Positions 11,201 through 21,058 of a DNA stretch of 64,000 bases are shown here, one piece after another. The position numbers and the translations under genes were made by a program. This DNA comes from Blattamonas nauphoetae (taxonomy: Eukaryota > Preaxostyla > Oxymonadida), in contig JARBJD010000035.1 of NCBI GenBank assembly GCA_033064195.1, forward strand, positions 62,001 through 126,000, in the 5' to 3' direction. The notes beneath the pieces were generated by a model that had not been told where the DNA came from, ran no database searches, and was given only the letters and a program-made list of their open reading frames with translations. The first letter of the stretch is position 1. Every line of letters starts with the position of its first letter.

Positions 11201-11590
11201 GAGGACGAGGTTGATCAACCCAACACATCTCGATTCTCCCAATCCGTTCAGAACCAGACAAGCCCACAGTTCATCTCGGCATATCCAACAGATGGACTGG
11301 ACACTCCCATTTTCGGAAGAAGTCCACTGACTGGGGCGAAGGATGATCCAGCGACGACTCCACTTTTGGATCATGCGGAGGAAAGTGCGGTGATGCCTTC
11401 TGACGAAGAATCTCCGAATGTGGAGGAGATCTATGGGGACGAGATTGATGTGTGGGATCGTGACGACGGGAAATTCAAATGTACTCCAGGGAAGAAAATA
11501 GGACGTGACAAAATGAACGAAGAATCGAAAATGGCTCAGTCTCTCTTCATAATTTTGGAATCTTTGTTTTATCTTCATTTTGTGGAATAA
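8288..11590 (+). CDS. Large hypothetical protein, helical and serine-rich
   Basis: This is a single open frame of 1,100 codons. I do not recognise the family. The first 280 residues are rich in S, T, Q and P and look disordered. Residues about 300-880 are mostly helical with hydrophobic periodicity (for example VDLNYLISSLLVRLNL), as in HEAT-like or tethering scaffolds. The last 150 residues are acidic and low in complexity. There is no signal peptide, membrane segment or catalytic motif. A 33-nt GT..AG stretch at the extreme start (from about 8301) could be an intron that keeps the frame, so the first dozen residues are uncertain; an ATG at 8360 is an alternative start. It converges on the long NTPase gene downstream. 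Confidence 0.7.
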   Translation: MDFRSLSLFFCNFFEDLVKSLQAKMPSRFIQFFLKGLQHSLTDQTSTLLPVTTASHSIIFSSTKLKMQALDPSASNSIQKPVAEGLPQAHSLSQTLLLETNIQRIVSNELMPNFSQNTSLSEMNESECSKSSPESTQHKSLLSWDSICCPTNLSKRAQQRLSRESVSSSTTQPISQFTHFPPFPDTLVPSQPKPPKRQTAQSFSLFTSSMVDRFFSNTIAAAKHTLTHSSASNGIHQEHLSKLKVAKQDYSLSLTTLEMWVQDCVGDGFVEETLTLLQSLKESAKETSENTQQTKGKGQTRSSSTISGQALLQLLSSHPPHTHLNHSLFNWTDLKTLASLAFVRIILQITEKQHSSVEMGGILRSLLNMELVTHIHSQSNTQPHHHLTLFDQIGIRIARCCFPEQVRSLSIPQIVSAIHSRTSSVDLSNEHGTTEFNDPLDLYPSLLECLTSSSTSFFSPPSNPQNMSLLPLINDHLSVGSKFLSDSFVMLLSSSQFDSTPSFLDSFQIIESSVAILRSLSSFSNSSPTTNRLIRTFERRLCDLSFLINYISQQWVYSVLLFAVYGSRTADQDAHAPFVLSTLSSSPSEPFIKFTGEVIMAFLELPKKKTPKSRGQTEMTFSTPSNEHPSFTSSFSVFLFERIVSTVCLSLLKYFAGWGIGTESKAKPPAPFDIKTRSTIFALSLHLLSHRLTPAGPWLSSQTQADLEELDRLSYQSILSSEAGFAQKMRETPFRLEDHAINTKGVVQIAVDLNYLISSLLVRLNLTFPQVAKSSFLSVALLQTVQRVLMVIAGFKHPSKWGQHQKRRLQSHLLFEHCLKRIRAEDSIEKNVWTMGVIRSHALGVDGEKISKGVGEKKTKTAHAPTILDCASFLTSASGNVRFITPTELPSKFTGPTPFPFDSLHSSSMETTASELQSLANALSSADPPRTPSFNSPTRFFGDPLATPQLPLHFDRRNDEHFHNVSETERDEDEVDQPNTSRFSQSVQNQTSPQFISAYPTDGLDTPIFGRSPLTGAKDDPATTPLLDHAEESAVMPSDEESPNVEEIYGDEIDVWDRDDGKFKCTPGKKIGRDKMNEESKMAQSLFIILESLFYLHFVE

Positions 11591-12295
11591 TCTTCATTTT
11601 CACTTCAGATTTACTTCATCGTTGTCAGAGATTTATCTTCACATCTCATCTCGTTTGACCAGCAGGGATGCTCTGCAAGTGAACAATCCCGACAATACAT
11701 CTTCACATGATTCTTGCGATCTCGATGGACAGAACCCTCTCAGTCTGCTCTCTTTGATTGTTCACCCATTGCTTGATTCTGAATCGGAAGTGAGAAAATT
11801 TTTGTAAACTTGGGACAGCAAGCCCCCGTACCACATTAAAAAAACTTTCGTCTGGTGGATAATGAGTTGTGAATGAGCATCATTCGGTGGTTGATGACTT
11901 GTTTGATTGCCTCTAGAGGAAATACCACACATTTTTTCTCTTCTCATTTTCTCACTCTCTAGTCAATAAACTGAACGATCGGTGGATTTAATCTGAATAA
12001 AATGGAACAATATGTTGAAAGTTTCGAATAGAAATCAGTTTTGTAACCTAGATCGAATTTTCACCACTTTTTGTGATCTATGATCTATCCGAAAAAAATC
12101 ACAGATTTATGTAGTCAGAGTTCTCCTCATTCACAAAGTTCACAAAAAATCTGAGACACTGCGTTTTTTCTCAAAGATTAAGGCGTCATATTTCACTGTT
12201 TTCCGAACAATGTTATTAGATGTGGCTAAGACAGAGGAATTCTTTTCGGAAAAAGGGAGAATCCGTTTCTTCGTGAAATGTCAAAAAAAGATAAT
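11591..12295. other. Convergent intergenic region, 705 bp
   Basis: The stretch lies between the 3' ends of two convergent genes. It is AT-rich with runs of A and T and only short frames. I see no gene, repeat or RNA in it; it probably holds both 3' UTRs and polyadenylation signals. Confidence 0.5.
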
Positions 12296-15200
12296 TTACT
12301 CATTTTCGTCCTGATCATTGGATCGTGCTGAATCCTCCGAAAATGCATCCGATTTGCCCAGTAAAGAGAGAGGTGCAACTCCTACTCCTGCAAGACTGTT
12401 TTGCATCATATCAAAAATTCGTCGATGATTTGTATTTCTAGGGGCAGATGGGGCAGATGACCGGGCTGAAATTGGGGTTTCAAAGTAGTCAAATGATGTT
12501 GCATTTTCTTCTTCTTCTTGGAATGTGCTACTCTGATTAATCAACTTAGAGAGCCCGGCAGCTGGAGTTGGCGATTCTGGGAACAGTAAACCCAAACCTG
12601 GAAGACAAAAGGATCGTCCCCCGTTTGGGCAACAAAGAAGACCTGCATAGTCTTTCCGAGATAATTGTTTCTGGTTAAGACGTTCAAAGAGCAGACGGTG
12701 TGTTTCATCAATTCTGCTCCTGATTTCGTTCAGTGTGATTTTGAGAGTATCCTTTCTTTTTTCGTCCAACGGTGTTGTGGTGGTTCCTCGAAATATCTCA
12801 AAGAGTTCCGGGATGCTTTCCTGAGTTGAAGTCAATTGATCAGAGATATAACGAAACACCGAGAAAGAATCAGAGCATAATAGGAGTGTGTGAAAAGAGT
12901 GGTCTATCAAAGTTTGCTTGTCGTTGTCAGAAAGAGAGATTTTTCCCGTGATTTCATTCAAGCTTGCTGCCTTCTCGAAGGTTAGTGAGTTGTCATGTTT
13001 CAGGGCACTCACAAGGGTTTTTTGTTCTGTTTCTGAAAGGGTTGATTGTTCAATTTTCTTTGTGAGTTCTTTTCGCTCCTCATCGGTGAGATCAGGTTCT
13101 TTGGGTAGTATACGCCGTCTGAATTCATCCGTCAGTCTTGGCAACCCATTCACCAGAGCAGTCAGCGTTTCCTGATCTTTCCAAGAGATGGAACAACAAC
13201 ATGTGATTTCTTGGATCAGTTGTTTTGTGTTTTCCGGTTTCTGAGCTGGCGTCGAGAATAAGGCACACAAAAAATCCGCTTCTTCGAGTATGAGTGTTCT
13301 GTTCATTCTGAGATGCCTCAGGGTTTGTTTCCAGAGCACTGTCTTTTCCTTAGTGCTTTGACAAACAACCTGTTCCAGTGATTGCTCTGAATAGTGATTC
13401 ACAAGAGATAAGAGATCGTTCTGGGATTGATCACGGAAGTTGCCTTTGATCGCTGAGTTGAGACACTCTTGTTCCGACTGGTCTATGGGTGCATGAACCA
13501 TCATAGCAGCTATCAAAACCCACTTGTCGAGTGGTTGCAAAGTGTCAGAGGTGAGACCCTTCAGAGAATACTCTGTTGCTCTATCTAGTATGTCGTTCAT
13601 GATCCAAGGAATCAGGAGACTCTGGTGCCAGCGAGGCAGAAGGGCGTCATCTTCCAAACACTTGAATTCGAAGGAGTTTTCTCCAAAATCATTGAAGTTT
13701 CTGTTTCCGCTCATGAGGCGGTTCAAGAATGGGTCCAATCGTTGTTGTGCGGCCAAAAAGCCGTTGTCGAGACGCAGTTGCATGTTTTCAAGAACAGACG
13801 AATCGTTGGGGATTTTTGACGGAGAGTCGAGACACTCACAACAACGCTCCAAAATCTCCGAAACGTGATTCCGTGTACCATTCAGAAGAGAGATTAATAA
13901 CTGGAGATCGTAGGCGTCGAGCTCTTGCTTTTTCAAGCGCGGAATTCGATTATAGAGTAGAACAAGATCACTTGGGAGGAGAGGCGTCTGTGCCGCTGAG
14001 ACTTTGAGGAGACGAGGAACTGCATCAGGTGGGAGTTGTTCTCTTTTTTCAATGAAGTTGATGAACATGTCTCGGGCTGTGGGGGGTGGACTAGTATGTG
14101 TCTGGTTAGTAGGGGATGAATCAGACTGATCTGGGGAGAAGAGCAGAGTTCGGAGATCGGACAGTGTGTATCGGCAGGTCTTTTCGATGACAACAGGGAG
14201 CCTGCCAAAGCAGCTCGTAGGAACATGCATCGGACAGATTGGGATGCGCTGGTCATTCCAAAGAGCAAGATCGAGGAAATCCTTACGGGGTGTAACCTTC
14301 CTTCCGTGAATTGTCAGTGATCTCGTCCGAGAGAATGTAATTTGACATCCATCCATCCACAGATGGACTATCTTCAATGTGGCACGCAGGTGACTCTTTT
14401 CATCCAAAACATCCAGGCCAAGTGTTTTGGGTGAACAACCCAGGTTCGTCTTGGTTGCGAGAACGAGTGTAATCTCTGGTTTGACAACTTTTGATTGGCT
14501 GTCGATAGAGTCTTTTGAAATCGGTGGAACAAGTGAAAAAAAGTTTGGTAGAGGCTGCGTGGGGCGTATAGTAAATTCACATGTCATTGGCGGTTTGGGA
14601 TCGTCCACAACGATAGGATCATGGTACGGGGTCACTGACTGCTTGCAAGGGACCATCACCACGTTCATCATGTCGAAAGTGTTGGGGCTTTTGAGGATGT
14701 TTGGTAAGATTCCTATTTCCGGATATGAAAGGTCAATTTCGAAAACCCGCTTTCGATCATCAGAACGATCGTCGTCTCCATCTGAAGTTTTGCTCCACAG
14801 ATTGAAAGAAAACGTGGTCGAGTACAGGGGTAACCGCACTCCCTTCTCGGGCTCGGGGTGATCAAACATTCCAATGCCAATGTCTGAAGACGCAACGTTC
14901 CACGCAGTGTCTGAACCTGATGAGCTTTTGGCTTTTTTTGGGACGATATGTTTGCATCGATGATCGACAAACAACTCCTCCAAGATGAGTCCGCAGTAGT
15001 AGCATCGGATATGATGTGGATTGTCATTTGGACGGAGAGGGTCAACATTATTAATCATCAAGCGCCCTTTGTCCTCGATGATCGTCTGGGCATTTGTGTC
15101 TTCAGGATAATAACGCATTTCCCAAATATTTAGTTCATTCATGAAAAATGCAACGGAAGCACCCGTTCCGTATTTGGTCGTGACATTGTCCATTGGTGGC

Positions 15201-17829
15201 GTCACATAGAAGAGATGAGGATAGATCTGGTCCGGCTTGAGACCGTAGACTGTACTGAGGAGACAAACCCAAAGATACATCAGATTGGGGCCAGAATCAC
15301 ACAGACCATGCGTTGGGGCCATTGTTGATTGGATAAACATCACAGACAGTTTGTGCATTTGGAGAAGTGTTTCAGTTCCGTCTGTATACGTTCGCACTTG
15401 GAAGAAGAGCAGAATTGAATCAAACCCAACTATGTTTCCGCCCAATGGGTTTAGATAGAATGTGAAGCACTTCAAAGGTCCAGTGCCACCCTTTTGGGCA
15501 TCCGCAGAGTCCCCCTGTTGCGGAGTTGTATTGGACCCGCCATCGTTCTTTGGAAGTTCTCGCGAAGTAACTCCGTCCAGCACCGCACAATTCTCGAACA
15601 AATACTCACAGTGTTCGGGGAGATCGCGGAGCTGGTCTAATTGAATTGTTTTGAGATTGGGCAGTTCCGCAGAACTCATGTTTGACGGGCCTCGCAAGTG
15701 TACGTATGCTTCTCCGATTGTTGGCGGGAGTTTGATTCCTTGGGCATTTTGGAGTGAATCCGATCGTTTAATCGGAATTTGAGCGCCGCCAAGGGCTCTT
15801 TTTGGCTGGTGGATGAAAAAACCCCGTGTAATCGCATCTGAAACGAATATGTGGAAAATCGCCCCCTTCTGTTGAGAATGCTGGGAATGATTCTTCATTG
15901 TTTGGAGAAATTCGACGTAGCTCGCTCTTGCTTGAACTCCGAACACATGCAATATATTGCGTTTCGCCAAATCTGTCGCAAATTCCGTGTGCCAGTTATT
16001 GCAGTCGAATTGAGGACACGTGAAATGAATCAGTTTGTGTGAGACGTCCAGCGTGAAGAGGGTGTTCACATTAGTTGGGATCCCCGATTTCTTATCATCT
16101 GAGACTTTTACAATTGCATTAGAAGACAAATTTGGAGTCACAACAAAGCGGGGAATGAACGAGAAGAGTTCAACTCCACGTTGAACGTCCGCTTTGTCAC
16201 TGGGGCTGATATCTGGAGATGCTGGTATTGTATTGAGTAACGCGGCTTCCTCCTGAGGAGTGTACTTCGGAACGGTTGACTCGATGATAATGAATGATGG
16301 AGTTTTGTCCTCCTTGTTGAGTGTCCTCCATCTCGAACCCTTGGGTGAACTGAAGAGAACATGAAACTCTTTTTCATTCAGTTGTGAATCATCTGTAAGT
16401 TGATGGCTGAGAAAATGATGAGAAACGGCACAAACTCGTCAATGACATGCCACCTGGTGTCGATGAGGGAGTTCTGAATTGAGTATGTACAGTTGAGAGT
16501 TGATCCAGCTGCGATTTTCGATCCTTTCTTGATGATTGATCCAGCTTCGATTAACTTATCGGTTGCGATCGTCTTTGGGTCTTTGTACACGCGACGTTTT
16601 GCACTGACATTCTTGAGGGTCACGTGTGAACCTCCGCTGAAGTAGGTATTGGCCTCGACAATCTGATCGGATTTTGTTGTCTCTTCACTGGAAATATTTC
16701 TGGTTTTCAGTGTTGGATGGACGCCACGAGTATTGCCTTTTTCATCAATGAATTGTGTACCTGGATCGGTGGAGTTCTGGATAAGAGAGGAACCTCTTCT
16801 CAGAATTGAGTCTTTCAACAATATCTTTCTTTCCTTGACTCGGTGAGGCTCTTCTATGGTGACCTGTTTCATCTTTTTAAATACGGAGCCTTTCGCAATC
16901 TCTGATCCGCACACGATTGTCGATGGTTGCGTGATAAACATGTCCTCATCGATTGGTTGCTCTTGCTGAAGCGGTGGTGAATCTTGGGTTCCCATCAAAA
17001 GACGCACGAAATAGGGGAAGTACTCCACACTTGGAACAGAGACTCGGCCTATCAAAGAAGTTCTGGGTGCTTCAAGATCTTCCAGCGCATTTCGATATGT
17101 TGTCGAGATGTATGGTGTGTCCTTTTTGGGTGGGTTGGGATTATCTTCAGTGGCTTTGTTTTTGGACTCTTCCGCGAGTGGGAAGTAATCGACATCATAA
17201 GTGTACAGATAGGAGGGAGTGTCAAAGTCGACTGGTCCATGTACAGTTTTCGACTTGATGTTCACTGTTCCCGTATTCTTCGTCCCGTTCTTTGAAAACA
17301 CAAATGTGCCTTCTCCTTCTTTCTTTGTCACGACATCCTGAAGGGACTGATGGAGCAATGCAAAGTGACATACTTTCACGCCATGACTCATCAACAACGT
17401 GATGAATGGATATCTGCACGTGGATTTCCCTATCCCAGGCGTTCCCGTCACAACATTGACGAATGTGGGGTGTACGGGCTCAGTGTAAGAAATATTCACT
17501 GACTTTTTGCGCGTGTTGAAAAGTTGTGCATTGACAATCAAGTGACCAAAGAGAGAGTACGCTGACGCGCGAAACAAGTACGGGGCCAGGTTTTCAATTT
17601 CATTCGATGTCCGTGCTAATGTTCGAAATGACTGATAGCAGAAACGTGAAAGATCGGAAATAACATCATTTCCAAGTTCAGTTTCGTAATCAGGAATATC
17701 ATCTTGTTGAAGCACCCCAACACATGAATCAATGACAAGCTGAAGTTTTCGGTAAAGTGGCAGATCGTTTGAGACGAGCTCTGGAAGATCCCATGGTTTC
17801 TGTGTCTGAATTGAGGTTGGTTCTGTCAT
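12296..17829 (-). CDS. Very long P-loop NTPase, RHS/Crinkler-like
   Basis: Two exons, 16454-17829 and 12296-16406, joined by a 47-nt intron (GTGGCA..TCTCAG, phase 2), give 1,828 residues. The junction is the best I could find; an acceptor 14 bases further on is possible. The N-terminal part has a clear Walker A (VTGTPGIGKS, about residues 127-136) followed by a hydrophobic strand, the arrangement of the NTPase domain in trypanosome RHS and oomycete Crinkler proteins. Further on is a possible zinc site (CYYC, then HRCKH). The C-terminal 800 residues are helical and unrecognised. No membrane segment is visible. The protein is far longer than usual RHS/Crinkler members. The family link is inferred from the P-loop context and from a second such gene at 29,993; a generic AAA-like NTPase is the alternative. 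Confidence 0.6.
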
Positions 17830-18049
17830 TTCAGAGCAGAAGGGTATTTAATGGCTAGATCATGAAAACGCAAATCATGGTCAGATCCACTTGATTTCTC
17901 GTCTCTGGGCCCGTAACCCGAATTCTCAACTTGAATTCCAAAAAAACAGACCATCGCATGTCACATAGCTTGAAAATCAAATTCATCCCCACAAACAGAC
18001 TGTTCATTAAGTCTGAACGATGTCGGCTTTCTGTCGTCTCAAACTGCGA

Positions 18050-20332
18050 TTAGAAGTGCATTTCAGAAGTGTCTGGTTCAGTTTCAGTGAATCTGTTGAT
18101 CTTGTTCTGAGACAATGTTTCGATGCTCTTGGAAGGTTGAGGACACGAACGACTCTGTTGGAGACATTCAAGTTGTTCTTGGAGGAATCCCATGAGTTGC
18201 ACTGTCTCATCCGAATAACTGCACGGCAAGTTGAACAAAGTGTGCTTGATTCCATCTTTGCACACAGAATCGAGGATGAGCGACGGATCTGGAGCATTTG
18301 AGAGAAAGAGGGACAAGGTTTCAAGAAAAAGATCAACAGAAATGTCTGCGAGACGATGGTTACACCGATACCACTTGAAAGTGAAGAGGGCGTCAAGAAG
18401 GTGACTCTTTTCGATTTCGGCGAAGATCGCTTCATTTGGATGCAGAGCCAAATTATGGACAACAAACAAATCATCAAAAAATGATGTAGATGTCTCATCT
18501 AATAACCTGTTTGACAGGAATCGCAGAAAATCCTGGCTTGGTTGGAATCCAGGGAACGTTTCATTCAGAACACGCCATGAGTTCTGCTCCATCCCTCCAG
18601 CAATTTTCGAGAAACAAAAGGACAGTTTCTGTAAAGCTGTTTGGATGTGCTTTGCGAATGTGTTCGGGATGTTTATTTGTCCGTGATCTTGAATCCGCGA
18701 AGAGGAGAGTTCGAAAGCAAGTTCCTCTTCCGTCGCGAGCTCGGAACAATCCACAGACATCAGTATTTTCAGCGTTTCTCTCCACAATTTTCCATCGGTC
18801 TCATTCATTGCATCCAATTGTGCCGAAACAAGAACCGACCAGTCAAGAGCGAGTCTGTCATCCCAAATGGTCTGGATGATGTGGAGACACTGGCCGAGTG
18901 TTGGAAGAAGACCAGCATTGATGTATAAAGCAACCACATCATCCGTCCCAGTCATGGCTGTTCCCAGAAGCAATAAAACCTTCGTGATGATGTCAAAATA
19001 TCTACCCGTCTCTGTCACAATGGTTGTCCGAAAGGCACCTCCTTCCAATGATTGGATGTCTGTCTGCATTTCGTGGGTTTGTTTGCGGCGTTGAACAATT
19101 CGGTGTTGGAGCTGGGCAAGAGTCAAAACGGTGAGAGCACGATAAGCACTGGACAGACCATCACACGCGAACGACAGGAGGGAAATCGCAAGGTGTGGGA
19201 ACGTTTGGATGTGAGGAGGGAAGAAGGAAGGCATGGGAACTTGATAGAGGACAGAGGTGATCACTCTGAGTTGATCGATGTCAATCAGGAGCAAGTTAAC
19301 TGCATCATCAATACAATGAGAACAACCTGACACGAACACCTGGAAAACAAAGCTGATGATCTCCGCTGGGACTCCCTTTTTGGTGACCACCGCTAGATTT
19401 TTGTAGGTTCTGAGGAGATAACGGGGCGAAGCTGTGTATTCTGGCAAAACCATCACAGTTAGAGGAAATGCCAGGACTGAGGATTTTGGGGTATTCCCAA
19501 GTGACTGAATATGCCAAGCAGGCTTTTCGACAAATCTTGATGTGAGGAGCGTCAGAGATGGCACAAAAATATCGAAAATTCCGAGTGCTTCGAGAATACA
19601 AGCAAAGTCATGATGATCATGATCAAAAACTGTGATGTTGTTGAGGAAGCGCCATACCTGAATCAGTGTGAATGAGGAAATGAGGAAAACCATTGATATG
19701 ACTCGAAGAGAAGCACTGTGGGTATAATGAAAGATCACTCTAATAGTATCCTCTCCAAAGTAATGATGGACAGCATCTGTGGGTAAAACGGCTGATCAAG
19801 ATAATCCAATGAGAATCAAGGATTAAAGGCTCAAAACCAATGTTCGTGAATATCCACAAGATTTCAACCTTGAAGAACGTTAAAAGACATAAAGCTCAAC
19901 CGTTATCATTTCATCCTGCGAACACATCAAATGTCGTGTCAATATGGGAATTGCGTTGTGCTGAATCAGTCTTTCGCGGATTCCGACGGTATGAACTGTG
20001 AAGAAAGTCAACGAAAGAAAAATGGCTTACTGGTTAATTTCCGAAGGGCCATGAGCGGTTCAATAACGTTTGATTGGTCTTCTGTAGACAGATCAGCAAG
20101 AATTCCTCTGAGATCCTGACACGAATCATCTGAAAGAATGCTTGGAACAAACCTGGTCTGACATAGCGATACGTCTTGTGGCACTATCAGTTCTGTCAAT
20201 GTCATGATCAAATGTGGTTCTCCTTTGATTGCGCAGAACAATCGTGTTTGTTTGAGTTGATTGTTCCTGTTCTAATGTATTTTGCATAGAGTTTAGGTGC
20301 TCTGAAAAGCGAGTGTGATTCGTTTCACACAT
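18050..20332 (-). CDS. Importin-alpha-like armadillo protein 1
   Basis: Four exons: 20173-20332, 20031-20129, 19901-19995 and 18050-19657. The introns are 43, 35 and 243 nt, all phases agree, and the product is 653 residues. Exon 1 carries a short basic segment (VLRNQRRTTFDHDIDR) where an importin-beta-binding tail would sit. Exon 2 gives a first ARM unit (LRGILADLSTEDQSN, then LMALRKLT), and exons 3-4 join to AIPILTRHL and VWRFLNNIT, which match the GAIP..LL and AWALTNIA signatures of importin alpha. The rest is ARM-like but diverged, and few W/N cargo-binding ladder positions are obvious. Importin alpha links nuclear-localisation signals to importin beta. The family call rests on the exon 1-4 pattern; NLS binding is not shown. 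A diverged paralogue lies at 26,283-28,595. Confidence 0.6.
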
Positions 20333-20389
20333 TTGTGTGGGTGATGCGTTGGGTTGTTCGAATGAGAGAATCCCATAAGTGGGACACAG

Positions 20390-20530
20390 AAAAATTTGGA
20401 CGCTTTTATTCGAGTTCACCAGATTTTGGACACCTAACATTTTTCACCAAAATTTGGACACCTCAGAGATTTCCAAAACCAGAATTTGGACACCACCTGA
20501 TCTTGGATACCTCCGTGGGTGGAGGTGTCC
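20390..20530. repeat. Cluster of TTTGGACACC motifs
   Basis: The motif TTTGGACACC, or a close variant, occurs four times within about 140 bases (TTTGGACGC, TTTTGGACACC, ATTTGGACACC, ATTTGGACACC), and the block ends with TGGAGGTGTCC in inverted orientation. This looks like sub-terminal repeats of a transposon end, but I see no transposase frame attached. Confidence 0.5.
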
Positions 20531-20674
20531 ATTGATCAGTTTAGGGAATCACAGAAAAGGGGAAGAGAAGAGAGAGAAATGACAATAAACAATGTACAAG
20601 AACAGTAAGATACAAATTTCGATAATATAGTGGATGAAAGTCGGTTGATTCTCAGTTTGAGTGAGATCGTCAAT

Positions 20675-20850
20675 AATTCAATAATCTATGTTCCAAATAG
20701 AGAAGAAAACGTAAAAACAAAAAGAAAATCAAACAGAAGAGCCATCAAAGGTCTGAAACCGATGGGCGATGGCTTTACTATCATAGTTTAGTGTCCTGTT
20801 CACGACCGTCCAGAATTCAATAATCTAAGGTCTAAATAGAGGAAAGAAGG
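20675..20850. repeat. Imperfect direct repeat pair
   Basis: AATTCAATAATCTA followed by a TCYAAATAGAGRA-like tail is present near 20,675 and again near 20,813. The repeats lie in otherwise empty DNA between the importin-like gene and the WD40 gene. The roughly 500 bases around them hold no recognisable gene. Confidence 0.45.
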
Positions 20851-21058
20851 CAAAATACGTCGTAGAAAAGCATGTTCTCTGTTGAATCTTGGACTCTTCC
20901 CGTTGTTTTTTCTCGTTTTCCAAAATCCCCAACCTCTTCCCCTGTGAAGAGTTATTCACACCACGATGAAATCAGGTGACAGACCTGTTGTGAGAATGTT
21001 GAACTCAGAATGGGCGATCTTGAATTGGACAGTTTCATCGCCATTCTTGAACTCACTT

